This document shows positions 36,931-50,300 of a DNA stretch of 64,000 nt, piece by piece; the stretch's first letter is position 1; every line of letters begins with the position of its first letter. The stretch is from the NCBI GenBank assembly GCA_018697195.1, contig CM031870.1, positions 9,632,410 through 9,696,409 of the forward strand, in the 5' to 3' direction. The notes under the pieces were generated by a model that worked only from the letters and a program-made list of their open reading frames with translations, ran no database searches and was not told where the DNA came from. A program made the position numbers and the translations under genes. The DNA comes from Certhia americana (taxonomy: Eukaryota > Chordata > Aves > Passeriformes > Certhiidae).

Positions 36931-37335
36931 GAAGGAAGGAAGGAGCAGAAGGAAGGGGTGGAAGGGGCAGCAGGGGTGGAAGGGGAGAAAGGAACGGGCA
37001 GAAAGGGTGGAAGGAAGGAAGGTGTGGAAGGAAGGAAGGTGTGGAAGGAAGGAAGGAATGTGCGGAAGGAATGTGCGGAAGGAATGTGCGGAAGGAATGT
37101 GCGGAAGGAATGTGCGGAAGGAATGTGCGGAAGGAATGTGCGGAAGGAATGTGCGGAAGGAAGGAAGGAAGGAAGGAAGGAAGGAAGGAAGGAAGGAATG
37201 TGCGAAAGGAATGTGTGAAAGGAATGTGCGGAAGGAAGGAATGTGCGGAAGGAAGGAATGTGCGGAAGGAAGGAAGGAATGTGCGGAAGGAAGGAAGGAA
37301 GGAAGGAAGGAAGGAAGGAAGGAAGGAAGGAATAT
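36931..37335. repeat. GGAA tetranucleotide and 13-bp minisatellite
   Basis: About 400 bp of pure purine-rich repeat. Eight copies of a 13-bp unit (GGAATGTGCGGAA) are spaced exactly 13 bp apart from 37059 to about 37155. About ten GGAA units follow, then degenerate 13-17 bp units and another block of ten or more GGAA units ending near 37331. The left edge (36931-37050) holds GGAA units mixed with GGTGTGGAAGG and GGCAG. Each 13-bp unit contains a CpG. All frames stay open on both strands (up to 199 codons on the - strand) because the unit has no stop; these are not genes. Confidence 0.95.
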
Positions 37336-37455
37336 GCAAAAGGAGCTCTGAGTGAGAGTAAACTAATTGTAGAGTGCACTTATGAAATGTACCTGTGCTT
37401 GACTATCATTGGTCAGATCAATGACATTTGTCATGCAAGTGAACAGATCTTTTAA

Positions 37456-38355
37456 GAAACATGGGCAAAATCCATGAGTTACTGTGAAACCAAATCACAA
37501 GGTGGTAATGTCACGTGGCATTATTAGATGGGTCTTGATGCTCCAGAAAAGTCATTGTGTCCTTTGAAGGAGAAATGTGATTTTCTTCTGTGTTTTTTCT
37601 GTTTTTATTTACTTTGAAGTTGCGCAACTTGATAAGTAATGAATTTCTGGCATATTTGACCCTTGCATGATGGAGAAAAGGCAACACATGATTCTAGAAG
37701 GGGTAACTTGGCACTGCATCATGTATGTTGAAACAAGTTAAGCATTGTATCTGTGTGTTTGTTATGTTCAAGATGTCCTGTTGTTCATAGCTTAGGTCCT
37801 GCATCTTTTCCTCTTTGACTAGATGTTCATGCCAGAAGTTGCAGGATGTGGAGATGCCAGTCCATCTTATCTTGCGTAGGCTTTGTTAGCAAAGTGGAGT
37901 CACTCAGGGCATGTGTAACCTGCCTTCAGGTAAATGTTAATAAAGGTACTGTTGTACTGTTGCAGAAGAGACATGACTTTTGGCTCTGGGAAAGCAGGGA
38001 AGTTGTCATGAGCATGAGCCCCAGTTCTTATGCCTGATTTGTATTTTTTTGTACAATGGAACAATAGTTTTAATAGTTTTTTGATTTTTAGGTATTTCCC
38101 ACTCCCTTCCCAGGACATTAAAGAGTTCAAGTATTTTAAATGCTCTTTAAAAAAAAACTTTAAAAATTGAGATGTATTAAAGTAAAAAGAAGTAGTATGG
38201 TTTTGTATAAATTGGTAATCAAAATGCTGATAGAAGGACTTATGTCTCTTTGTAAGGACTGGGAAAGTACAATGACTGATGAAATTTCTCATCTCCCACT
38301 AACACCTAAATCAAAAAACTTTCGTTTTTTAGAAAAATACCAGGCAATTTCCATG
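37456..38355. other. Non-coding stretch between minisatellite and LTR
   Basis: AT-rich sequence with no recognised gene, RNA or repeat. Confidence 0.6.
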
Positions 38356-38361
38356 AGAAAG

Positions 38362-39363
38362 TGTGGTGGTTTTAGTTTGAAACTGGGCAGAAACACCAAT
38401 TTTATGTAGTGGTTTTGGTTTGCCAATTTGAGAGTTCCCAACCAATGCACCAATTCATGTGGTGGGTTTATTTTCTGCTGTGAGATAGGATTAGGAGAAG
38501 AGCAAAGCAGGCTTACACTTTGAAAGGTATAAAGAAAATTTTATTAACAAAACTTAAAGAATAATAAGAATTAGAATAAAACCTTCAGAACACTTTTCCT
38601 CCTCCCCCCACACCTTTTGTCCTTCTCACTGACAGCATACAGAAACTGCACTCAGAATTCTCAGTCAGTTTTTCCCCTCTAGAACAGTCTTTCTTCAGTT
38701 CACTTAGGGAGAGGAGTATCTCTTCTTATGCTATGGGGAATTCTCCACAAGAAGACAGTTCTCTCATGGCTTCAATTTCCACAAAAAGCAGCTGCCCGGG
38801 AATCTGAATTTGTGAAGTTCCTCCCATCTTTCACAGCCTTCACCACAGCTGTACTTCTGGGCCATGTTAACTTAAGGGGTATTATTTTAAGGATGAACTG
38901 TTCAAAAGCAAAGGTTCTCTTCATCTATGCCTAAGATTATCTTCATCTTTGGAAACAAAGGTTCTCTTCATCTTTCCTTGGGGCAAAGGGTTTTTCATCA
39001 CTCTTTTTTCTCTCTGTTCCAACTTCTCATGAAATCACAGCCTGGTGGACCCTGGCTCGGCCCAAGCTGGCGGTGGGGCAGAGCTTATGTCTCCAAGATG
39101 TTAGCAGCTGCAGACTGGCCCAGTTTTGACCAGCATCCTGTTACCTCTTCCAAGCTGGAAACCAGAAAGAGAGTATTCCTGGAGTTTTTCATCTTTAAAC
39201 CTGCATTCACAAATGCGTATCTACCCCTTTCAATGTTTTAATCATGTGTCAATATTCAAAAATTCGCCACTGATTGGTTCTCTGTGAAGTCCACAGGAAG
39301 CTAACAAGGCCCCAAACAGGAACCACTCCATACCAAAAAATGAATCAATACCAAACCAGGTCA
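38362..39363 (-). mobile_element. Probable LTR of an endogenous retrovirus (about 1 kb)
   Basis: On the - strand the block begins TGACCTGGTTTGGTATTG, has CCAAT-like AACCAATCAGTGG, an AATAAA signal (plus-strand TTTATT at 38540-38545) and ends in a run closing with ACCACCACA. GAAAG before and GAAAA after form an imperfect 5-bp target duplication. Near the 3' end TGTGGTGG-type motifs occur three times on the + strand (38362, 38405, 38458), so the true edge could be any of these. No internal retroviral genes are seen. Open frames within it are chance. Confidence 0.5.
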
Positions 39364-39486
39364 GAAAAATCCTTGAATCAGATTTGCATGGTTGGCCTAT
39401 TCACATAGCAAGAATCCTCATACCAGAGCTGCTGGCATTGGAGAGACTGTGTCTTGCTTTGGCTGCAGAAGTCAAAGGGTCTCTGC

Positions 39487-39550
39487 AAAGGCTCTGCAAT
39501 CCTTCCTCCAAGGGGCTCAAAGGCTCTGCAATCCTTCCTCCAAGGGGCTC
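39487..39550. repeat. 32-bp tandem duplication
   Basis: Two perfect adjacent copies beginning AAAGGCTCTGCAATCCTTCC and ending CAAGGGGCTC. A partial third copy (GGGTCTCTGCAAAGG) precedes them. Perfect identity implies a recent slip. Confidence 0.95.
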
Positions 39551-40890
39551 AGTGTATCCCAGCCATGTGGCCACCAAGGCAAACATTGCTGTTGTGGACA
39601 GGGGGCTAAATAGGGCAAGCACTTACATGTGGTGTCTCATAAAAAGCTTTCTTGGGAAATACTGTGGAACAATTCAGAGAATGGTTATGAGGTGGAATCA
39701 AAAGTCCATTATCTCCACTTTCAAGCCATTGTTTTGAGTTGACACGACTGTATAATTGTGGGTGTTAGGTTGCATTGTATGTGTTTTCACTTACATTTTC
39801 AAAAGAAAGAAATGGAAACAAAATGGAAATAGAGGTCTTGACTTCTAATCTCTGAGCTGTAGAACAGCTCAGGGAGAAAAGCCTTTTCAATTGCTTTAGA
39901 TAAATTATCACTGCACATTAAAATTTGTTTTAATGTGAATGCTTTCTGCATTTAGTGATTGAAATTTGCTCATTCAGAAGAGATACAAAGACTACTACCT
40001 GTGATTGTTCAGATTTGAAAAGAAGATTCCTATTCTTAGAAAAACACTTGCTGTTCATAGCAAAGCTATGGAGTCTGCCTCAAGGTATCATTTCAGCCCA
40101 TTCAAACCCATGTTATTAGATAAGATAGCCACCAAATATGACTCTTGGATGTGGAGAGAACATTGGGGCTTTCAAAACCACTTGAACAGTAAGTTTAAGA
40201 GAAAGTGAAATGTGAATTCACTTTGTTAATATTTAGTGACATCTTTAATTTCTTGAAATATACTATAATGTCTCTCAGACTTGAAAGTGGGAGAAACTAA
40301 CTTGTGTTAACAATTAGTTATTTTAAATACTGGGGAAAAATCCACCTACTGCATCATTTAGCATCTGAATTGGTACTCAGAACTAAGAATTAGCAGGTTG
40401 CTCCTGGGGTTTTATTAAAAGTGCCTCTGAAGAAGGCTATTTTTAAGAGGCAAACCCTAAGCGTACTTCACCTGTGTTTAAAGAAGTTCATCTTCCTATT
40501 TAGCATATATAAGGGAGAATGGAGTAAGAAGAGAAAGACAGATCATGGCAGGAAACCTTTAGGGCAGAAAGTGATCAAGTGTAGCTGTAGGCAACAACAG
40601 CAATGGACAAAAATATTTGGAAGGGAAATGGGAAGACCAAGAAAGGTTAAGAGATTTTGATAGATGAAGAGAGAGTAAATTATAGGCAAATACAGAGCAA
40701 AGTGGAGCAAGCAAACAATATCCAGGACAAACTTAAATGGAGGTGAGTCAGAACAAGCTGACACACCAGAGTATGCCATAACTACGGTATCAAAGGCAAA
40801 ATGAGATTCTTGTCTTGGCCTTATTTTAGAAGGCAGGCAGTTTTTAAAGTGAAATAAGAAAATCAGAAAACAGGAACATGCAGATTCTAG
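39551..40890. other. AT-rich non-coding stretch
   Basis: No supportable feature. Open frames are short and unremarkable. Confidence 0.6.
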
Positions 40891-40914
40891 AATTGCTACT
40901 TCAACTGTTTTTGT

Positions 40915-41370
40915 CACTGCTCTGAAGCCTTTATGGCCCTAAGTAGCTTCCCCTGAGGCCTTGACCCACACCCATGGACCCAGGCTCTATTTAAACTCAG
41001 CCTTCAGCCCATATTCTGCTTGGGCTGATGGGAGAGCTCTAGCGTAGCCATGCCTATGCCCTGCCTTGCTGCCTATGCCTGCTCTTGCTACAGAGCGGGA
41101 CCCTGACCCCTGGGGTTCATGTCCTGTGTTGGCCTAAGCCTCACATGCAGAGCAATTTCTTGGTTTGACCTTGAACCTGTTACCATCCTGGATTTGCCTG
41201 ATGGGCTGGGCTGTTGTCTGTGCCTACCCTGCTCTCTTGCTTGGGTGCTGGCTTTGGTTGGTAAGAGCCCTGCCCTGTTGGCCATGCTGGTGTGCAATTG
41301 CTCCCTGTGGGGAGGGACCAGCCCCTGCTGTGCTGTGACAATTGCTTTGGTGACTAGAATAGGATAGGTT
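40915..41370. other. GC-richer segment, possibly an old repeat
   Basis: About 450 bp stands out from AT-rich flanks by its C/T/G-rich, TGCC-repeating composition. It includes CTATTTAAACTCAG, which could be an LTR TATA region, but I can find no target duplication or terminal TG...CA ends and cannot assign a family. Confidence 0.3.
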
Positions 41371-43890
41371 CAGTGAAAATCACCAACCTCTCTTTTATTT
41401 ATTCCTTCAGAGTATTAAGTTGGCAGAGGCAAATCTCTCCATTTCTAGAAGTGAAATGATTTAATGGCTTTTTATGTTTCCAATAATTTCTTGCATAGTA
41501 AAATAAGAATGAAAATCATGTAAATACTTGGGATTTTCTCAAATACTGGAATTTAGTTAAGATAATCACCCTTTCTGGGTCTAGAGCTGTGCTGAAATTG
41601 GCAGTTTTTAAAGAACAATACATGTGACTTGGTATGTTGCTGTAATGGCTGTAGGAATCTAATCGACATTTGGAAAGCAGGAGGCAGTAATGATACTTCG
41701 ACCCTTGATATCAGATCAGACTTTGCAAGTACTGTATTTGCTCACAGTTTACCTGATACTTAAATCTATGTTTTTAATACCCTTAGAAATTTCAGCTGAC
41801 ACTGTGTAACAGAAATTATTAACATTATTAACTCTATGAGTTACACTACTTTGGAATAACTTTAGATCTGATGTAATTCATTCAAGAGCAGTTATACAGA
41901 ACTTTTCTTGGCAATGATTTACTTCTCTGTTCTATTAGCAGTATATGACTTTTCAGCAAGGAGGGCTTTTGCCTTTAACATTACCTTGCAAAACTTACTA
42001 TCTTCACATTATGTTTGTTTTGTTAGAAAAACTAGCCATGATATTGCATCCAGCTTTCTTCCCTGCATTTACACTATATCCACCATCTAAGAGAAGTTTG
42101 CCTATGTGCTTTAACCTAAAGGCTTAATAGAATGTTGCTTCAGTTGATGAGGACGTGTTCAATGTCCTTCCTATCACTTCTAATTACAAAATGCAAAAAA
42201 AGTTTTCATTCTCCAGAACAGGTTTATCTGTTCAGCTGCTTCTGTCCAAATGATCCATTAAACTGTCCTGTTAACTACTCTGCATTAAGGTGAGGATAAA
42301 TGCTAAGGCAGTAACAGAGACAGGCTTTTGCTGGGAGTGCAGGCTCTGCTTTGCAACATCCCCTATATGGGAGACTAAGACAAGGAATGGGCTTGCAAAT
42401 ACAGCAGCTAATATACACTTTGAAACATTTGGTTTATGTATGTATATTGGCTAAATTCTACTACTGACATTACAAGTTCCACTACTTCAGGATTTCACTT
42501 CTAAAGCTTGCATTCTAGCTCAGTAACTATGGTTTTTTAAAGGTGGCTTTATCTGTAGCCACCTTTGGTGGTATTGGCAGCTGATCCTGCCCAGCCTCCA
42601 TTTTCAGAGGTGCAGTGCATGCTTCAGTTATGTTATTGACACACTGCACAGATAAGCAATTACTTAAATTTTTTGGCTTTAGTTATGTGCTTACCCATGA
42701 AGCTACGTGCTTTACTCATCTCCTTGTGAGACATGGGAGAGTGGTTTGAGGAGTTAAATAGAACTTCAGATCTCTGATAGAGAATCTCAGAAATTTAACT
42801 AACATGATAAATGATTCAGTCTGGTGCTGGTTTGGTAGGCCTTTAAAAAAAATCCAAACAAAAACCCAGAAGCCAGACTAATGTACCATATTTTGTTGCC
42901 AGCAGCCTCCATAGAATAAACAAACCCTGAAGAAGATCCATGTGCAGTGAAGGATTGAAAGTGCCAAAATTGGGTCTTTGGTAAGTTGCAATGGAGACAT
43001 AACCACACTGAGTAGAATTACCATGTGTCTTCCCATAAGATGCACCATAGAAAAGACTAAAAATCAGGTCCAAATTTTGCTGAAATGTCATAACATTGAT
43101 ACTGTAACTTAAACTGCTAGTTAATTACTTATCTGCTGGTGAATTAAAGCTACTTCAGATGTGACTGTAGGGGTGTAGTGATTTGCTAGTGAATAGTTGG
43201 CTGATTATAACATCTCTAAAATACTTAAATTAACTTGTCTATGAAATATTGAAAATATATGATAGTGAAACAGATACCTCAGTGAACTGTTCTTTCAATG
43301 TTCTTTCCTTATCTTGTTTAATCATGTCATTGTTTTACTGTGACTCCATAGAACAAGGGGAAAATGCAATTTGGACATATTCTTTTAGATCTCAAAGGAT
43401 AAAGTATTCCATTATGATAACAGCTCAATGTCCATTGACAATTTTTTTTTCAACCCTATTTTAGCAGCTATATTTTTTGCCTATACTTTCCAGTGCTTAT
43501 TAATTCTTCAATTCCTGATCTCCCTGCCCCCCCCATTAACTGTTTTCTTTTATAGCTTTCCCTTTTTCTCTTATTCTTGTTTCCAGAGCTTTTGGTTGCA
43601 GAAGAGCATTACGCATAAATTGCCACGTTACTAAAAATACTTGCCTCTCCCACTTAATGGCTATTAGAGGTTCAAATGAAGCTTAGAAGTTACTTTGTAA
43701 CTGCGAATTCTGATGATGTTTGATTCTTTACTACTTCATTTTATGTGGCTTATCAGATGAAGATATTTGCGGATAGTGAAGATGATTTTGACTGTGCTAG
43801 ACAGGTAGACCTTTGTAGAGGCCAGTGGACCCAAGTGGAATGAGACTCAGAATAGTCCCTTGGCAGGACGAGCCCAAAGCAAGGGAAATC
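41371..43890. other. AT-rich non-coding stretch
   Basis: Apart from the perfect inverted repeat at 42539-42566 nothing supportable is seen. Confidence 0.6.
42539..42566. repeat. Perfect 10-bp inverted repeat, 8-base loop
   Basis: AAAGGTGGCT and AGCCACCTTT flank TTATCTGT. The stem is perfect. No gene, terminator context or mobile-element end is seen next to it. Confidence 0.9.
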
Positions 43891-43892
43891 TT

Positions 43893-44390
43893 TGTGGTTA
43901 TGGTGAGACAGTAGTATATTTCCCTTTATCCCTTGCTGTATATGCAGATACACCCTGGCTCTGCCTACATGGTTGGCTCATTGACCTCCCCACCCCTTTA
44001 CTCCCTTATATGTACTTTCCATAGAATGTTCTCCCTTCCCTGATTGGCCCCATTTTGTTGCAGTGCCCCACCCCTGTTCCCCATTTGCTGCACCCTTTTG
44101 CCCCTCCTATGTACCACCCCTAAGCCCTTCATCCATTGAACCTTATTGCTTGCTCCATCCTCCCTTGTCCCCATATTTAATCCCTGGACCCTCCATTGTT
44201 CTGTGTCTTTCACCCTGGGCCCCTTTGCGTGCTGGTCTAGGTAAACTCCCCTGGGACTCCACATGAAGACCCTTCCTGCTCCTTTGCTGCCAATCACAAA
44301 CCCAGATACCTGGTGTGAGTGCTGTGAGTGTGAGTGACTCTCCCTCTGGCTGCATCAATTCCTGCACTGTACCTTGTGCAGCTTTGTGGT
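43893..44390 (+). mobile_element. Diverged solo LTR, related to those at 54 and 63 kb
   Basis: A C/T-rich U3 of the same style as the 62.7 kb LTR (blocks such as CCCCTCCT, CCCATTTG, CTGATTGGCCCC) is followed by a TATTTAA box near 44175, then a block TAAACTCCCCTGGGACTCC-ATGAAGACCCTTCCTGCTCCTTTGCT that aligns with the 54.4 kb LTR's AATAAACTTCTTTGGGGAATCC. Boundaries are approximate: a TGTGG at 43893 may be the start, and the 3' end is not clear. Confidence 0.55.
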
Positions 44391-47300
44391 CTGAAGAAAC
44401 ACTTCATACACAAAAGCAAAGCCAGGAGTTTATTGTTAACCCAATTAAAGTCTTGATAGTCTAATCAAAGAGTTATTATTACTCTAGGAATAAGTATTTC
44501 AGAGAAAGTACTGTTGTAGAAAAGGACTCAGTCATGATAGTTTACACTTATTATTCTGTGCATCTTCGTATCTACCCCCTTTTGCCACTGCTTTTTTATT
44601 CATCCAGTTGCCACCCTTCTATGTCTCAAGGTTAACAGGTGCAGCTTTCCACAATGAGGAATGGGAGGGAAGTGACAGCTTGGCAACATTTCACAAGAAG
44701 GGAACTGATACTGGTGATGCTGTTTTTTTCTTCTTGTAGAACCCTCTTGGGGCTAATCCTGGTTTTAGTTTACACTTACTCCTTAGTCCTTCTTCATGTG
44801 TCTGGAATTCCACATTACAGCTGAATTTCCCAAAAGTAATTAATACTGCATACATATGTAGATTGGATGCTTATTCTTTGGTTTTTTGTCATACCTGGTT
44901 TTACCCAGCTCTGAAACCTGCATGCATTTAAGGACCGGTAATCAACTATTCATGAGCTGAATGTAGTTGAGATCTCTTTTAATTTCCTGTGCTTGTACTT
45001 TCAGGCCCTTTCTCATCTTGGGACACTGAGCTACTCTATACCATGTTATTATTCTAGGGTTGTAAATAGTTTATTCTATTATTATGCTACATTAATCAGA
45101 GGAATATCTTGCAGTTACTCTACAGTCTAATGGATCTTAGACCACACAATTGCACAAAGCTAAGCTGTAACTAAAACCAGCAATAGCACCTCCTGTTTGA
45201 TCTCCAGACAGACCAAGACAAGACCAAACATCTCCTGAGGTATGAAAGGATGGGTTCATAAGAAGCCTGTGATCTCTGACTGGCAATGGCAATATAATGT
45301 TGGTTTTGCTGCAGCCAACAGAATCTTGCTGAATATTGTTTTCAGTTCAGTTCAGCCTCTGGCCTGGCACAGAGCTGCTTCCATTGCAGTAGAGGATGTG
45401 GGCATCATCCTCACAGCTCCAGTTTGCTGACTAACTGCTCTGAGGGGGGGGGGGGGGGTACTTTTTCTCTACCTGTCTGGGCGTGGTTGGAGACAAACAA
45501 AATTTAAAGGGAGGTTGATTTCAGTTTTCTTGTATATCTCAATGACAGAAACCTCCCCCCCCACCCCCAAACCTCAAGCTCAAACACAAAACCCTGAGAC
45601 TCAATATGGAGTGTGTACTGGCATTTTCTATAGTGGGAGATACAGAAGACAGTAAAAGTACCTTTTCCCTTAAAGTGGGTAGAGAAGAGACAGTCCATAA
45701 ATACTTTTTGCATCTTCTTGTTCATGCTTTTTGTTTTCTTGACGTGTCTGTTCTCAACTCTCTATTAATTTAATCTGGATGTGCTAGGAGCTTCTTGAAA
45801 TACATTTGTGATTGTTCTGTGTTTTCCTTTCTTGAGGGCTTGTTCAGAGATGCAAAAGAAAGAATCTCCATTTTAGGAAAAATCCTGAATATTTTATTTT
45901 TCATATCTCATTAAAAAAATGCTAACCACTCTTGAAGACCTTGGCAATGCTTTTAATACAAAGTTAATGATATCCTTTCTTTATGTGCCGTGAGAAGATA
46001 ATAATGCTTTAATGTTTACTGAAGAACTGTAGATACTGTCTGAAAAACTGGTAGTGAGGCAGTTTTCCAAAAATGTTTAACACTACAGCTTGGTGTTTGT
46101 AATAAGCTATTATAATAAAGGATAAACTACTTTATAGGATTTAAAACTGTGATTAGCAACTGTGCTGTTGAAGGATTGGGTCAGCTAAATGAGTAAAGTA
46201 GGTATTAAAATTCCTGTCGTCCTTACAGGTCAGTGAAAAACTGACTGCCTGCCAACCTCCTTGACTCATGTTAATGCCTCAGAATTAAAATAAAGCAGTT
46301 ACTTTATAAATGAACTTGCTGCTCAAAGATTGAAGCTAAGGATGTGGTGACTGATGGGAGACTAGACTGGAATTCTGTGGTGAAAAAAGAATTGCAATGT
46401 TTCAGGAATAACAAGTTAATGTTTCCATAGTTTTAGAAGGAAACAGTGGCTGCTTGGATTATTTGAAGGTGTCAGATGGGTTTAGTTGTGATAATGTACT
46501 TCATATCACAGGAGCAGTACAGATGCTTTGATTTGCAGTGAAATTTCCTTTGCAATTTTCTCCCAACCATTTTCTTTTGTGAGTAGAGGAGTTCAAAGCA
46601 TTCAGACATTAATTTTCAGTGGGCTTTTTTATGCTTGGAAACTATTCAAAATATTGAGGGCTCTGTTTTTCACCATTTTTTCCCTACTGCTCTATTATTT
46701 GCCTGGGTTTTGATTTTGCTATGAAGGAGTAAATTTATTGACAGTGATTGTGGAGTTAACCATTGTGCTAGAAATTCACTTGAGATTAAATAAGCATTGA
46801 GGCTTATTGCACAACTTGTAGTATTTTTATTGAGGGTTCTGTGTACTAGATTCCTGAAGGTGATGTAGCATGTGTCATCACTGAAGCGTTCTAATGCTGG
46901 CTGCACTATGTAGCATCAGTAATTGGAAGCTCACTAGAACATCTGGAGTTTTTTAAAGGCCTTTTCCCACTTTTAAAAAAAACACAATGTGTCAAGAAAA
47001 TTTAATTTATCTAAGAAAAGGAAATCAAATCTCCAAAATGTGTGTGGTGTACCTTTTTCCACAGGCAACAGGGCTACTTTTATGTATTTGCACAAGGCTC
47101 GAGAGTTCCCTGGAACTGTGGGTTCATAGGCACAGGAACAAGAGAAGGAGGAAGAGTTTTGTGAAGGCTGTTGATTTTTCCGCCTTACTAAAGACAACTG
47201 AAAGACTTTATTAAATTAATTAAATGTTTATTTTAATGTATCTGATACTATGTTCCTTTTCATACCAATATAAAGCATCTGATTAACTCTAAAATACAAA

Positions 47301-50300
47301 AATCTATTGCTTTTACATCTCATACAAGGCTCAAATGCTTTAGATGGACAGTAGTTTCTGACATGCTTCTTAAAGGTCTTGGAACAACATTTGGAAGAAG
47401 GTCACTTTATAATTATATACTTAATGTGAAAAATAGCTAAGCTGTAACTAGCAACAGAATGAAGCATGTGTAATAAAGTAATACACACTAGAGAGAAACA
47501 AATTACTGAATTTAGATAGGCTTCAAATTTGTATTTAAAAATGCAAATTATTACTTAATTTCTTAGACTCTGCATGAGTTTATATTCAGGGTCTCTTGAC
47601 TATCAGTGTTCTTAACTGATGTGAGTCCAAGCTTTGTTAATTCTTGAATAAGCAATGGTGGAAATCTTCACTATTCCTTTTATTGAAATAGGTGAGTATC
47701 AAAATTCCAAACCCAAGCAACATCCAACCCCCACCCTGTGCCAAAAAATTTAAAAAACAATCACAAATCTAATAATGACCCAAGTAAGGAATTGCCTGAA
47801 AAATGCATAAAATCTTGTCTGGAGAAAATTCAAGTTATTTCCTAGAAAGAGTATATAGAGATCTCAAGGTGTCACATTTCGGTTGTTACTTAGGTGAAAT
47901 CTATATTGAATTTGAGAAGCTCTGATTTGAAATACTGACTTATACTGTCTCAGATTGTACATAGCAAAAATAGAAACATATATAGTATGTTTCTAATATT
48001 TTTTTAGTCTGGATGAGTATAAAGAAGAGATTTGTGCTCAGGTGTCTGTTTTCAGTTTAACTGCTTTATCAGTTACTGCAGAGCTTGACAGTAGAACCTG
48101 TAATATTCATGAACCTTTTCCAGAGAGTTTGCTTTATTGGTACCTCTCCATACAGGTAAGTGTATCCAAGTGAGAGGAGAAGTCAGGAAATAAAATCCTT
48201 GGGCAATGCAAATTAATTCCCTTTTGCTTTATTACTTGTCCAGCAAATAAAATAGAGAAACTGCCCATTAGTCACTGCGAGTTTACTGTATGTGTCCCTA
48301 GCATTACACAGAAGCAATGTAAATCCAGTTGCAGAATGGTCTGTGGTGTGAATCATGCACCTGGGCAATGCTCAGCACCACCACTCACTGAAGGTCATAA
48401 TCCATCTTTCATTCTAAAACATTTCAGCTGTGACCATAAGGACAGGATATTAAATGTAGGTTGAAAATTCTTCTAAATTAATTTAGAAAAGATATCATTA
48501 AAAATTAACTTGTTCAGAGCTGGAAAATAAACCTTTGAAAATGCTTTATCTATGTTGTAGTGATGAATAAATGTTAATTAAAATGGTTCATTATACCTGT
48601 CTCCCAAATGCTTTAGTGGTAAATAAATGTTTTCTAGTGCTGCTGAATCAGTACTGGATCAGGAATGTGTACAGTAATCACAGTTACCTGAACTGACTGC
48701 TAACTGTGACATTCATGCTCTACAGTTATGAAAATCTGAGCATTTAAATTTTCAATATAATAATATAATAGGCAATGTGGGACACCAGGGGTTTTTTTTA
48801 ATAGAACAGTAACTTTTTTTCATTTTGTAAATGACTCTGTTGAAGGGAAAATACTTACTCTTTGCTCAAACAATTAAGCCGAAAAATCAAGCTCATCTTT
48901 TGTAATATATGGTATTACTATTGATCTTGGCCAGATTTCCTTGCAGGTTGAAGGGCATTAGACTGTGACTCTGAGTTGGTCTAATGCCATTGTTGGTGGT
49001 ATGAATGAATGTATGCTGGCTGTTTATAAACTTTCTTAGTCTTAAGGGCTTTAGTTGCATTGACACTTAATTTTTGTGTGGGATTTGGGCTGATTGCCCA
49101 AATGATGACTGGTTGTAAGTGTGTGACATTGTGTCTGAGGGTACCTCAGATGTATCTGAGGGTAACTTCTGACGCAAAATGGGAAGCAAATATGGAAACA
49201 GTCATCTGCAGCTTGTTTGATGTATTTTTATTTATTTGTATATTAACTTTATAAATATGGGCTAGAAAATAAGTTTCTGCTTAAGAAAATTCATAAAATG
49301 CATGTAACAAATAGATAAAATACATAGGAAGTTGGAAAAGAAGGCAAGAGTGGGATTATAAGGAGACCCACATGAGTCATTAGTAGACTAAATTCTTCCT
49401 GACTGTATGGGCTGTTAAGAATGTGGATTTTGATTATTCCTTCCTAGGTTCTCCTTTTTTTCTTCTATTTTAAATCACAGTCAACTACTAGTATAGCAAG
49501 ACAAGAAGCTTTCTCATTTTGCATCATTTGGTTCCAGACTTTGATACTTTTTTCCATGTTCTCCATTTTCTTCCAGAGCTCTGAATCTGGGAGCCAGGCT
49601 CTGTGGCATTGTGTAAATTGAGGCTTTGAGTCAGACGTTTTTGTATTTTAGGTCAGTATTGTTAAAGTGGGGGTTTTTTTTGCCATTTACTGTTTCTGAC
49701 TGGGAATTTGGAAATGTGGATTATGATTGGTTTTTATTTTTTAAATTAGAGCTGGTATTCCCTATGGAAACATTTATTTTCCAGAAGAGCAGTCTTTATT
49801 TCTGATACGTTCTTTCTGTTTGCAAGTGAGAAGGGTAGGTAGATACTGAGAAAGCCTGGGAGAAAAAAACAAACTAGAAGGAACATGAAGTTGATTAGCT
49901 CATAATGAAAACATTAGGGTGTTTGAAAGAAATACACCTAAAGTAAACAAAGTAAAAACATGATGAGTGGGACGTGAGATGCTTGAAGAAGGGAAGATGG
50001 GTTTTGAGATTGTAAATCTTGGGAGGGAGGAGTTATTTCTTCCAGATCTGCAAAATGGTACAAGTGGTTGGAATAAAAGAAAGAAGATAGAAATGGCGTT
50101 TGGTAGGTAGTGCTGACTGTCTACATTGTGCAAGAATATTGCCTCTTAGCTTTGGCTTTTGAGCAATGCAGCTGTGGGATATGCCCAGCTGAAACACTTT
50201 ATTTTGCAGTGTTCAGTGGCAGAAATCTCTTCAACTCCTCCATTTGCCTGTGCTCTGTGGATTTCATGTGTTCTTATGCTTATTGTTCACAAATGTCACA

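Noticed and set aside
36780..37379. 199-codon open frame on the - strand (and several of about 100-140 codons) with F-L-P-S repeats
   Set aside because: It is translated minisatellite: the unit carries no stop in any frame, so all frames stay open. No gene evidence.
40891..41345. AATTGCT repeated at both ends of the GC-richer segment, as if a target duplication
   Set aside because: The same 7-mer occurs inside the segment too, and the ends lack TG...CA, so the match is likely chance.
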